Under the pieces are notes generated by a model that was given only the letters and a program-made list of their open reading frames with translations, did not search any database and was not told the DNA's origin. From contig NZ_JALXKS010000044.1 in NCBI RefSeq assembly GCF_025144725.1, positions 1 through 23,860 of the forward strand: 23,860 nucleotides of DNA, given 5' to 3'. Shown here one piece after another: positions 8,712 through 16,907 of the stretch. This DNA is from Brevibacterium sp. p3-SID960. GTDB taxonomy: Bacteria > Actinomycetota > Actinomycetes > Actinomycetales > Brevibacteriaceae. The position numbers were made by a program, and so were the translations under genes. Each line of letters begins with the position of its first letter. Position 1 is the stretch's first letter.

Positions 8712-11700
8712 CCGCTACCTCGGCGGACTGCTCGTCCCAGAGGTAGGCGAACTCGGTGTAGGCGAGCGAATCTCCGAAGTTGTCCAGGTTGTCTCTGATG
8801 TTGACGATCAAGACTTCGTCGGAGCCACCGTTCTTCGGACCGCGGAGCCCTCGCCCGATCATCTGGATGTACTTGTTGGGAGAAAACGTGGGTCGGCAGA
8901 GATAGATGGCGTCGACCTTCGGTGCGTCGAATCCTTGACTCAAGACGTCGAAGTTCGTGAGGACTTTGATCTCACCATCGCGGAACCGTCGCACCAGGGA
9001 TCGGCGCCGTGCGGGGTCGGTGCCTCCGTAGATCGCTGCCGCCTCGATCCCCTTCGTCTGGAGGACCGCCGCGAGTGCTTGGGCGTGCTCGACCGACGCG
9101 GCGAAGACGATCGCATGCTCGATGTGATCGAGGTTCGCCGTCAGATGCTGGATGATCGTCCGATTTCTGAGCAGGTCGGACGCGACGGAGTCGAGGTCGA
9201 TCCGCTTTTCGAGGAAGTTCTGCCTCTCGTCTGCTGACGATCCACCACCACTTCTTCCTCGCCCGTTGCCGAGTGCGCCCTGATGCTTCAGCGTCGTTCC
9301 CTCGAGCTCTTCTTGTACTACGTGGGCAAGGATCTGATGGTCCTGGAGATAGGTGTGCGCAGATTCCGCAGTGAACTCATCCGGCTCGATCAGCGTGCCT
9401 CCGAAGCGGCTGACGAGTCGCTGGGTCTCGACTTCGCTGGTACCGCGATAGGGGGTCGCGGAGAGGCCGAGCAGCGGCTTGCCCTTCTGCGTCGTCGAGC
9501 GGCCGAACCATCTTAGGACGGTCGTGTAGCTCGGCGTCGTAGCACCGTGAGCTTCGTCGATGACGACGACGTCTGGGTCCTTCAGCCACGCGTACTTGAC
9601 CGCCGTCGTGGTGTCGTCCTTAGCCGACGCGATCCGGGTGAGGGTCTGGATCGTCGCGACCACGACGTGGAGTGCGGACGATTCCTCTTCCACACTCCGG
9701 CCGTCCCACAACCGGCTCACGACAAGGCGCTCGCCGGGGATCCCCAGGCCCTGCCAACCAGAGCCCCATGCTTCGACGGCCTGCTCACAGAGTTCCTCTG
9801 ACTGGGCGATCCACACGATGCGGTTGTTCTCCGCATTCGACTTACTGACATGGGTGATGAGGCTCTCGACCGCGACGCGGGTCTTCCCTGCACCTGTGGG
9901 AAGCTGGACGATCGCCTTGTTGCTACCGGGCTTCGCCTTGAGGACCTTGAGGATCTTTCGTGATGTCGATCGCTGGAATGCGTGCAATCTCGGGAGGCTA
10001 ACGGGGCCAGGAAACTCTTCGCGCGCAGGCTTTTTTGGCTCGACTACACGGAACATGTCTTCGCTGAAACCGAGTTCGGTGAGATCCCGGGTCCGGGCGT
10101 CCTTCGCCCACTCCCGTGCGCTTCCCTCATCATCTGGGAGTCGGCCGAGGATCTGTCTCCAGAGATCGGAACCGTGGATGTTCTGAGCGAGGCTGAACAG
10201 GGTAGTCGGTGTGACCGGCTCCCCTTCGGCTGTCAGGAGCTCCACAGCCGAGTCGGGGACGAGTGAACGGATGCCGTCGTCGCCGAGGAGGAGGCGGACC
10301 CGCTCTTCGTCTGACTCCTTCTCCTTCAGCTCATCCCAGAAGTCGTGAAGCTTCTCCTGCGCTGCAGTCTCCTTCATCCGTTCCTCGGCTTCGCGGACGG
10401 AGAGAGGGGAGCCGACGTACTCGAGGATGTGCTTGATCAGTGCAGACGAGCGGAGTGACTTGCGGTAGTAGAGGCGCTTGCTCTCGATGTCGAAGACCGC
10501 TGCTTGGTCGACCGCTGATATCACGTCGTCGAAATCATTCTCTGTCACATAGCGGAGTGACGAGCAGGGAAGGAGCTCGTATTGGTTACGCTTCCTTACC
10601 TTGCTTTCCAGTTCCGCGAGGTAGGGGAAGCGGTCTCGGATGCGTTCGGGCTTTCCCTCGCGCTCCAGCGCATCTGCGTCAATACGTGTGGTGAAGTGGA
10701 TACGAAGGTACTTCAGCTTCCACTTGTCTTCGAGCACCTCGGCGAGTTCAACGGTCGTCGGTGTGAGAACGACGGCGGACGAGTGCTCTAAGAGATGTTC
10801 CTGTGAGTCAGCGTCAGTCGTGACGACGCAAGCCTCTGCAGGAACGGTTGCGTAATTGCCCATCGCCCCGTGGAGTCCGCGAAGATCGACAGGAGCCCGG
10901 ACGCCGGCTTTGGCGGCGTGTCCGTAAAGGTCCGGGAGCAACGAGGAGTCGAGCTCTGATTCTGCGTTGGAGAGGATGTTCCTCCACTGTGCTGTAGACA
11001 GTTCCGTAGGCAGCCCGAGGAGCCAGAAAAGTTCATCATCGATCGCAGTAGGAGTCGGTAGGAGCTCGTCAGGGATACCTTCGATACGCCCTGTGCAAGC
11101 ACCCGCCGGATACAGCCCGTAAGAGGTATCGAGGACACCGTGTTTCTTGATCCAGAGGATGTCCGGTGGCGCGTAGCGGCCTTCCTCCGCCTGCTTGTAG
11201 AACTGGCCATCGACCCTGTACGTCGCCTCACCTTTGAGCCTGATCGGTCGTTGGGGAGACGCCAGCAGTTCCATGGTGATGGCATGGCGAGTTTTGGAAC
11301 TGGCCTCCGCGAGTTCCCAGAGTCTGGGACGTTGGGGGACTGTGATGTTCGAGCCGAGCGTCAGGGACGTCTCAGGACCGTGAGATCGTTTCAGTTCTTT
11401 GAGGATCCCATCCTTCGCAGTGTCGAACCATCCTCCGTCGGCCTTGTCGGCTGAGACATACTCGGGTTGGGGAAGAGCGGACGGTACGCCGAGCTTCCTG
11501 CAGACCGCGGCAGTGAGGAACTGGTTCGAGCCATCGATGATGAGCTGCTTGTCGTCATAGCGCTCAGCCTGGAGGAGTCGCCCTGCAGTCCACGCCTTGT
11601 GTAGCGGAATCCAGCCACCTGCTGCATTCCGCACAGGGACGTTCATGCCTGGGTCTGTGCGTTGCATGAGTTTGATGACCGCGTCGGGATCGGCCTTCGA

Positions 11701-13497
11701 AGCCATCCGCCAGAAGGTCTCGGCGCTCTCGTGGTCGGAGGCGTCGGCGAGTGCGGATTCCAATACCTGCTTGAGACGACCAATGCTGTCGAGAAGTGCC
11801 GCTCCGAATCTGCGAAGTGCACTGATGACGTCGCCATCAGACGCGATGCGAGGGTCGATGATCTCTGGCTTGTCAGAGATGTCCTGGCGGTCGTCTGCTG
11901 AGTCGATGAAGTACTTGGGACCGGAAAGGCGTGCGACGTGACCGTCCGCCATCGGGACGATGCGAGCTTGTTGGATCTCACCGGCGAACGAGCTTGCCTT
12001 GGCCATGAATTCATCCGCGAACACGATCGCGGCCTCGAATCCTTGACGGGTGGCCTCAGCTGAGAGGCCTTCGATCCATTCGGTGGTCGTTTTCCGCTGC
12101 TGACCATTGATCTCGAGAAGTCGATCGACCAGCGCCGATCTGAATCGGCTGTCCAGTGCAGACTCGTGGACCCAGGTCCGGATGCCCTGTTCTCGAGCCC
12201 TCTGAGTCCACGAGCTCACCAGGTCAGGCTCCTCATCGAGTGATTTGGGTCGGGTCGAGAGCTCGCTCAGTGGGGCGAGATCCCCCTGGAGGTCGGGGAC
12301 CGACGACGCGAAGGCGATCGCCCGAGTGACCGGTTCGATGAGGTTTTCTCGGAACCACGGTGCGTCTTCGAGGCCACGAGCCGGCATGCGATCGAGATGC
12401 GCACCCGGGTCTGACTCTGTGTAGAGGTGTGGGATGACGCTGGTCACCAACCGGGGAACGCAGTCGCGGAGGATCTCCGCGTTGTAGTCCCCGTGGAGGA
12501 GCGTCATGCGGTCGTCGTTCATCTTGAACGACGCGTTGATGATTCCGGGCATGGTGGTGACTGTCCCGGTGGGGAAGTGGTTCCAGATCTCGCCGCGCTC
12601 CCGTGCACGTCCGGAGGTGCCGCGCTTTACAGCCCAGTGGACTGTCAGCGAATCGCGCGAATGCAGAGACCCGGCATCACGACGGGCTCGTTCGGATGGA
12701 GTGAAGACGGTGTGGGCGACCACCCACGACTCGTTCGCGGTCCCGCTACTCAACTGGATGATCGACCCGTCCCCGTGCTGTGCGCGCTCGGAGACCCACG
12801 TCTCGCGGTACGTTGTTTCGGTCCGTACCTCTGCAGTGAAAGCGTTGACTGCTTCCGAGAACAACATGAACTGATGGGGGAACTTGACGATCTGGTCGTC
12901 GAGCCACGTGTATCTCTCCCTCAGGGGGACCCTGATGACAGTCGACGCCCATCCGAGAAGCTCGGCTAGGATCGCATCGTCCGTTTTCTCGGCGTCGACA
13001 TCGAGTGGGTACGGGAGTCTGAGGATCGGGTAGTCGGCGAGTCCAGGTTGGATCTCCTCGAGTTCGCGCCTGCTGCGCTCCGCATCGAAACCGAAAGCGC
13101 CGAGGCCCGTGAAGATCTGCGGCCGGTCGGAAACCTCGAGGACGGACTTGAAGCCGAGGCCGAATCGGCCGATCTGGTTGTCCCGCTTATCGGACATGTT
13201 GGAATGAAGGAGCGTGCGGACACCGCTACGGTCGAAAGACTTCCCTTCGTTCGCAACGTACAAGGTGGATTCATCGCGGATGACGTGGATGCGTCCGGGA
13301 GAGCCTCGCAGTGCGTCGACCGCATTCTGGACGAGTTCCTGAATCTGCTTTCTCGCGTAACCACCTTGGATGATGGCCTGTTCCTGCCCGGCGTTCTCGC
13401 GGATGTTGTCCGGGCGAGCGCGGTACGACTCGAGCGTTGACTCGTACTCGCGTTCGAGGAAGTCGATCAGTCGATCCTCGGGAAGGCCGGTTGTCAA
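8704..13497 (-). CDS. Giant GHKL (sacsin-type) ATPase fused to a superfamily 2 helicase
   Basis: A 1597-residue, two-motor protein and the first gene of the operon. The N-terminus is a GHKL ATPase like that of sacsin and Hsp90: N-box QELVQNAVDAL (53-63, with E54, N58, D61), VANEGKSFD (81-89) and the G2 loop IGRFGLGFKSV (109-119). The C-terminus is a COG1061/ResIII-type helicase: LPTGAGKT near residue 1200, VVVIDEAHGA near 1314, LGLSATPYRG, a motif V region LTNFDVLSQGFDAPK and motif VI QMIGRGLRG. The 1000-residue middle has no motif I recognise. The start is TTG at 13497 (TTG ACA ACC), preceded by GAGAGAGG; no ATG in frame lies before the N-box. The arrangement suggests an ATP-driven sensor or remodeller coupled to DNA translocation. 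Its position as leader of a drmA-drmB operon points to phage defence; the exact role is unknown. Confidence 0.85.
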   Translation of the reverse strand: MTTGLPEDRLIDFLEREYESTLESYRARPDNIRENAGQEQAIIQGGYARKQIQELVQNAVDALRGSPGRIHVIRDESTLYVANEGKSFDRSGVRTLLHSNMSDKRDNQIGRFGLGFKSVLEVSDRPQIFTGLGAFGFDAERSRRELEEIQPGLADYPILRLPYPLDVDAEKTDDAILAELLGWASTVIRVPLRERYTWLDDQIVKFPHQFMLFSEAVNAFTAEVRTETTYRETWVSERAQHGDGSIIQLSSGTANESWVVAHTVFTPSERARRDAGSLHSRDSLTVHWAVKRGTSGRARERGEIWNHFPTGTVTTMPGIINASFKMNDDRMTLLHGDYNAEILRDCVPRLVTSVIPHLYTESDPGAHLDRMPARGLEDAPWFRENLIEPVTRAIAFASSVPDLQGDLAPLSELSTRPKSLDEEPDLVSSWTQRAREQGIRTWVHESALDSRFRSALVDRLLEINGQQRKTTTEWIEGLSAEATRQGFEAAIVFADEFMAKASSFAGEIQQARIVPMADGHVARLSGPKYFIDSADDRQDISDKPEIIDPRIASDGDVISALRRFGAALLDSIGRLKQVLESALADASDHESAETFWRMASKADPDAVIKLMQRTDPGMNVPVRNAAGGWIPLHKAWTAGRLLQAERYDDKQLIIDGSNQFLTAAVCRKLGVPSALPQPEYVSADKADGGWFDTAKDGILKELKRSHGPETSLTLGSNITVPQRPRLWELAEASSKTRHAITMELLASPQRPIRLKGEATYRVDGQFYKQAEEGRYAPPDILWIKKHGVLDTSYGLYPAGACTGRIEGIPDELLPTPTAIDDELFWLLGLPTELSTAQWRNILSNAESELDSSLLPDLYGHAAKAGVRAPVDLRGLHGAMGNYATVPAEACVVTTDADSQEHLLEHSSAVVLTPTTVELAEVLEDKWKLKYLRIHFTTRIDADALEREGKPERIRDRFPYLAELESKVRKRNQYELLPCSSLRYVTENDFDDVISAVDQAAVFDIESKRLYYRKSLRSSALIKHILEYVGSPLSVREAEERMKETAAQEKLHDFWDELKEKESDEERVRLLLGDDGIRSLVPDSAVELLTAEGEPVTPTTLFSLAQNIHGSDLWRQILGRLPDDEGSAREWAKDARTRDLTELGFSEDMFRVVEPKKPAREEFPGPVSLPRLHAFQRSTSRKILKVLKAKPGSNKAIVQLPTGAGKTRVAVESLITHVSKSNAENNRIVWIAQSEELCEQAVEAWGSGWQGLGIPGERLVVSRLWDGRSVEEESSALHVVVATIQTLTRIASAKDDTTTAVKYAWLKDPDVVVIDEAHGATTPSYTTVLRWFGRSTTQKGKPLLGLSATPYRGTSEVETQRLVSRFGGTLIEPDEFTAESAHTYLQDHQILAHVVQEELEGTTLKHQGALGNGRGRSGGGSSADERQNFLEKRIDLDSVASDLLRNRTIIQHLTANLDHIEHAIVFAASVEHAQALAAVLQTKGIEAAAIYGGTDPARRRSLVRRFRDGEIKVLTNFDVLSQGFDAPKVDAIYLCRPTFSPNKYIQMIGRGLRGPKNGGSDEVLIVNIRDNLDNFGDSLAYTEFAYLWDEQSAEVADA

Positions 13498-13792
13498 GAT
13501 GGCACCTCTCTCCGCAATGAAAGTACTAAGGCCGTGTGAGTCGATGTCGCGTGATTCACTGTGCCATCTGCCACACTCCTTCCTCCCATGCTATCCCGAT
13601 TTTCGACGCACGCGAGTCGGGGTGCTCGGCTCGGTTGGCGAAGCGGATGTCTTGGTGCGGTGGGTTACGGCGCTACGATGTTCGAGGGGCCGGGGCGGCT
13701 TGATGCGGTCAAACCAACCCGGTCATCTTGTGGGCGTGACCACATGTCAGATCGCACGCACGGTGGCATTGCCAAGCTCTGAAGGAGATCAG
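13498..13792. promoter_or_regulatory. Divergent intergenic region between the defence operon and the HNH gene
   Basis: This 295-bp gap must contain the main promoter of the minus-strand operon and that of the plus-strand HNH gene. On the minus strand, TAGCAT and TACTTT fit a TANNNT -10 pattern, but neither has a good -35. An 11-bp inverted repeat TGGCA-T-TGCCA lies at 13764-13774, just before the HNH ribosome-binding site GAAGGAG (13781-13787), and could be an operator. No gene or regulator coding sequence was seen in the gap. Confidence 0.4.
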
Positions 13793-14521
13793 GTGGCGCA
13801 GCTTGTGTGGACGGTCGAGGAGATGATCCTCGCCGCCGACTTCGCGGACAATCGCGACTGGAAGCCAGTCAATAAGGGCACCTCCGGTGTCGAAGAGCTC
13901 TCCGACCTGCTCCGTATGGCGACGTTCTATCCGGTTGCTGTTCGCCCCGAGAACTTCCGTTCTCTAAACAGCATCGGGCGAAAGACCAACAACCTTATTT
14001 CGTCTCACCCGGCAAGGAACGGGAAAGGCCTGCGGACATCGGCTTCGGAGATCCCGGTCGTCGAGCGTTTCGTCGAGGACCGGCTTGTGATGAAGCGGGT
14101 GGCGAATGAGCTCCGCGAGCGGATTCGAGCCGGCACCGCGGCGGTCGGCGATGCCGACAAGCTGTATCGAAAGTACTCGGCAGTGCTTGACGCCGAGGCG
14201 GATGCATCGTGTCATCGGAAGAGCGAAACACTTGATGTGTTAGAGACGGTCTGCGCAGTCGACAGCCGAACCCACTCCACTGTCGTCGGTTCCATCGTCT
14301 CCCGCGGTGATTCCCTTGATTGCGACCTTTGTGGCTTCGACTTCGAGCAAGCGTATGGGCGATTAGGGCGTGGCTACATAGAACTACACGTCACTGAGTC
14401 GCCAGCGGCTGCGGGCGGCGACGATTCGGAGGTTCTTCCAGTGTGCTCAAATTGTCATCGGATACTTCATCGCGGTCGAGGGACGACTGTCGACGTTCTG
14501 CGGTCTGCGCTTGAAACATGA
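13793..14521 (+). CDS. HNH endonuclease-family protein (McrA-like) with altered catalytic His
   Basis: A 242-residue protein with a two-part layout common among McrA-like HNH proteins. Residues 6-110 match the usual N-terminal domain (WTVEEMILAADF, ELSDLLR, the RKTNNL line, GKGL). Residues 177-227 form the HNH zinc finger: CDLC (177-180), YGRLGRGYIELHV (188-200) and CSNCHRILH (218-226). In relatives the segment reads roughly IEVHH..P; here it is IELHV..S, so the second His, taken as the general base, is Val200. Zinc ligands C177, C180, C218 and C221 remain. The GTG start at 13793 is chosen for its GAAGGAG site six to twelve bases upstream; the open frame extends further left without homology. 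It diverges from the defence operon, which suggests a functional link such as restriction of DNA lacking or bearing the island's methylation. Loss of the His could make it a binding protein only. Confidence 0.8.
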   Translation: MAQLVWTVEEMILAADFADNRDWKPVNKGTSGVEELSDLLRMATFYPVAVRPENFRSLNSIGRKTNNLISSHPARNGKGLRTSASEIPVVERFVEDRLVMKRVANELRERIRAGTAAVGDADKLYRKYSAVLDAEADASCHRKSETLDVLETVCAVDSRTHSTVVGSIVSRGDSLDCDLCGFDFEQAYGRLGRGYIELHVTESPAAAGGDDSEVLPVCSNCHRILHRGRGTTVDVLRSALET

Positions 14522-14644
14522 TCGTCAGTGGCCAGGCGTATGCAATGTCTGTTCGTAGCCTTGAGCTCAGGTAGCGAATCGCAAGGAGCGTCAACGCCCA
14601 GGTGGCGGCGTACGAGTAAATAGTCAATGGTCGAAGGAGACCTC

Positions 14645-16072
14645 ATGAGCCAGACCCTGACAACCAAGTACGGATCCATCCGGGGCTCGGAGGTCGACGG
14701 GGTGACGCGCTTCCTGGGCATCCCGTATGCCGCACCGTTGACGGCGGCCAACCGGTTCCTCCCAGCTCAGCTGCCTCAGCAGTGGCAGGGTGAGCGAGAC
14801 GCGACCCCGTACGGGGCCACCGTCACGCAGAATCCCTACCGAGCTCCGCTCGACGCCATCTTTGGAGACGCTCGTATCGCCGGCGACGAACAGCTCAACC
14901 TCAACGTGTGGACGCCGGACGTTGCCGGCAGCGCGCCGGTGCTCGTGTGGATCCACGGCGGCGCGTTCGTAGGGGGTTCGGGATCCATCCCGACCTACGA
15001 CGGCACCTGTTTCGCTCGCAACGGCGTCGTCTGCGTGACCATCAACTATCGCGTGGGTGCGCTCGGCTTCCTGGACGTGGGAGACGAGACCGCCAACATC
15101 GGTATCCGCGATCAGATCGCAGCTCTTGCGTGGGTGCAGGAGAACATCTCGGCATTCGGCGATGATCCCTCGCGTGTCACGGTCGCCGGACAGTCTGCGG
15201 GTGCCATGAGTATCGGCGCTCTGCTGGGCAGCCCGCTGGCCACAGGGCTGTTCGAGGCCGCGATCCTGGAGAGCGGCGCCGCCCATCACGCGCTGTCGCG
15301 AACCACTGCGCGTGCCGTGTCGACGACTCTGGCTGACATTGTGGGAGTGGAGCTGGACCGCGAGGCATTCAGTGCTGTCGCCGTCGACGACCTGCTCGCG
15401 GCCGAGGAAGCCCTCGACGCACGACTCCGATCAACTTCGGACCCGGCGTCTGTCCGCGAGGTGCTGCTGAACGGCATGCCGTTCAGTCCGTCGATCGATG
15501 GGAGCGTGCTGCCGCAGGCGCCACTCGACGCAATTCGGCAGGGGAGTGCCTCATCGGTGCGACTCCTCGTGGGGACGACGACGGAGGAGAACCGACTGTT
15601 CCTGGCTCCCGGTGGTGCGATCGACCGCATCGAGGACGGCGTGCTCGACCGTGTCGCGCAGTCGTACGGGCTCCCCGCCGATGCGAGCGTCCGCGGTCTC
15701 TATCAGGACGAGCAGGATCCGACCCCGGGAGCAACGCTGTCCGCGCTCCAGACCGACTGGATGTTCCGCATACCCGCCATCCGGCTGGCCGAGGCGCAGC
15801 ATGAGGCTGGCGGTCCACCCCCGCACATGTACGAGTTCGCGTGGACGTCCCGCGCGCTCGACGGTGCGCTGGGTGCCGCGCACTCCGTCGACATCCCGTT
15901 CTTCTTCAACACGCTGGGCACACCGGGAGCTGAGCGACTGACGGGCCCCGACGCCCCGCAGGCTCTTGCGGACACCATGCACAGCGCGTGGGTCTCCTTC
16001 ATCCACGGTGAGGCTCCGGGGTGGGAGGCGTACACGCCGGAAAGGCGTGCGGTGCAGCGCTGTCGGAGCTGA
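14645..16072 (+). CDS. Type B carboxylesterase (para-nitrobenzyl esterase family), 3' end disrupted
   Basis: A 475-residue alpha/beta-hydrolase of the carboxylesterase B family, which hydrolyses carboxylic esters. Oxyanion-hole HGG is at 104-106, nucleophile Ser184 sits in GQSAGA, the acid is Glu315 (TTTEEN) and the base His413 is in AAHSVDIPFFF. The full triad is present. The ATG at 14645 follows GAAGGAG at the right spacing and precedes the family start LTTKYGSIRG. The C-terminus is abnormal: after GWEAYTPERRA the usual closing segment is missing and the frame runs into an ISL3 transposase remnant, ending in VQRCRS. The loss is probably 20-30 residues, so the product may be unstable or still active. 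No signal peptide is seen, so it would act in the cytoplasm. It is not obviously related to the defence genes. Confidence 0.85.
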   Translation: MSQTLTTKYGSIRGSEVDGVTRFLGIPYAAPLTAANRFLPAQLPQQWQGERDATPYGATVTQNPYRAPLDAIFGDARIAGDEQLNLNVWTPDVAGSAPVLVWIHGGAFVGGSGSIPTYDGTCFARNGVVCVTINYRVGALGFLDVGDETANIGIRDQIAALAWVQENISAFGDDPSRVTVAGQSAGAMSIGALLGSPLATGLFEAAILESGAAHHALSRTTARAVSTTLADIVGVELDREAFSAVAVDDLLAAEEALDARLRSTSDPASVREVLLNGMPFSPSIDGSVLPQAPLDAIRQGSASSVRLLVGTTTEENRLFLAPGGAIDRIEDGVLDRVAQSYGLPADASVRGLYQDEQDPTPGATLSALQTDWMFRIPAIRLAEAQHEAGGPPPHMYEFAWTSRALDGALGAAHSVDIPFFFNTLGTPGAERLTGPDAPQALADTMHSAWVSFIHGEAPGWEAYTPERRAVQRCRS

Positions 16073-16287
16073 CCACTCTTGGCCGGACTCTCAAACGTCG
16101 AGCTGCCGATGTGCTCGCGTACTTCGACCGGCCCGGCACGAGCAACGGGCCAACCGAGGCGATCAACGGTCGACTCGAGCATCTACGAGGCACCGCACTC
16201 GGGTTCCGGAATCTCGGCCACTACGTCGTCAGAGCGTTGCTGGATACCGGAGGCTTCCGACCGCTACTACACCCTCTTTTGCGATGA
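16051..16287 (+). pseudogene. ISL3-family transposase C-terminal fragment
   Basis: In a frame different from the esterase, about 78 residues match the C-terminal end of ISL3-type DDE transposases: LGRTLKRRAADVLAYF, NGPTEAINGRLEHLRG, LGFRNLGHYVVRALL and a terminal GGFRPLLHPLLR before TGA at 16285-16287. The conserved Glu of the DDE triad is expected in the TEAINGRLE segment. The N-terminal four fifths of the transposase are missing and no inverted repeat of an intact element was recognised on either side. The fragment overlaps the last codons of the esterase and is the apparent cause of its truncation. The left limit is approximate. It cannot transpose by itself. Confidence 0.85.
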
Positions 16288-16292
16288 GCCGG

Positions 16293-16314
16293 TTAATGAA
16301 CACGTATGTTGAAC
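16293..16314. promoter_or_regulatory. Candidate resolvase operator or crossover half-site
   Basis: Just upstream of the resolvase gene lies AACA-CGTA-TGTT (16299-16310), an interrupted inverted repeat inside TTAATGAACACGTATGTTGAAC. Small serine resolvases bind short inverted sites in their own promoter region and at their recombination (res) site, so this is a reasonable candidate. No multi-site res array was identified. Confidence 0.25.
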
Positions 16315-16325
16315 GGGAGGGTGTC

Positions 16326-16904
16326 ATGGCGCTGGTCGGCCTGGTGCGGGTGAGCACGAAGAAGCAGGAGACGTCTCGGCAGCACGATGCCCTTGACCCG
16401 ATCTGCGTGAAGGTCTTCGAGGAGAAGGTCAGCGGCAAGCTCGATGTCGATTCCCGTCCAGGGCTCCGCGAGGCGATCGAGTACATGAGGGACGGCGACA
16501 TGCTCACGGTCCAGGAGGTCGACCGGCTCGGACGCAACCTGTTGGAAGGTCTGATCGTCCTCACCGACTTGTTCGAGCGCGGCATCGCGGTCAAGGTGCT
16601 GGAAGGGATCGCGGCCGGCGAGCACACCGAGCGCAGCCTCATCCTCGACCTGGCGCTGGCCCTTGCCGAGGATCGTCGGCGCGACATCGTCCGCAAGACG
16701 AAGAACGGTCTGGAGGCGGCCAGGAAGCGGGGCAAGGTCGGTGGCCGTCCCCGTGTGATCGACGACGACAAGCGCACAGTTATCCTCGCCCGTCGAGAGA
16801 AGCGCGAGTCCATCCGCGAGATCGCAGCAGCCACTGGTATCTCTGTGGGAGCCGTGCACGGGGTGGTGGCCACGCATGAGCGTCAGACGAAGACGGGGGT
16901 CTGA
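16326..16904 (+). CDS. Small serine recombinase (resolvase/invertase family)
   Basis: A 192-residue serine recombinase. The catalytic domain covers residues 1-130: RVSTKKQ with nucleophile Ser10 and Arg8, and DRLGRN (66-71) with Arg67 and Arg70. The C-terminal part (about 140-182) holds GRPRVI and a helix-turn-helix, ESIREIAAATGISVGAVHG, for site binding. Length and layout fit Tn3-type resolvases and DNA invertases, which cut DNA through a 5'-phosphoserine and recombine two short sites. The ATG at 16326 follows GGGAGG; an ATG at 16296 (MNTYVERE) is less likely. It lies 38 nt after the ISL3 fragment and just before a small Cys-rich gene, and a degenerate copy of its C-terminal domain follows. 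All catalytic residues are present, so it may be active, probably as a relic of a transposon or plasmid. Confidence 0.9.
   Translation: MALVGLVRVSTKKQETSRQHDALDPICVKVFEEKVSGKLDVDSRPGLREAIEYMRDGDMLTVQEVDRLGRNLLEGLIVLTDLFERGIAVKVLEGIAAGEHTERSLILDLALALAEDRRRDIVRKTKNGLEAARKRGKVGGRPRVIDDDKRTVILARREKRESIREIAAATGISVGAVHGVVATHERQTKTGV
16695..16869 (+). repeat. Direct repeat copy 1 (resolvase C-terminal coding region)
   Basis: This stretch of the resolvase gene is repeated at 17127-17301. The two encoded segments share 48 of 58 residues, and the DNA remains clearly alignable, including the run encoding PRVIDDDKRTVILARREK. It indicates duplication or insertion of a second related element. Confidence 0.85.
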
Positions 16905-16907
16905 GCC

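Noticed and set aside
8239..9237. Plus-strand frame of 332 codons opposite the UvrD-like and GHKL-helicase genes
   Set aside because: It runs antisense across the junction of two genes with clear helicase motifs and shows no recognisable domain or ribosome-binding site.
14391..14627. Minus-strand frame with a mildly hydrophobic start (MTIYSYAATWALTLLAIRYL)
   Set aside because: It overlaps the end of the HNH gene, has no ribosome-binding site and no similarity I recognise; the 123-bp gap between the HNH gene and the esterase shows no other gene.
14627..15006. Further GGATCC sites within the esterase region as evidence for a methylation motif
   Set aside because: GGATCC is frequent in this sequence by composition, so single occurrences carry no information; only the closely paired palindromes at 1412-1441 were kept as a weak observation.
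14624..15289. Minus-strand frame of 221 codons opposite the esterase
   Set aside because: Antisense to a gene with a complete catalytic triad; no motifs of its own.
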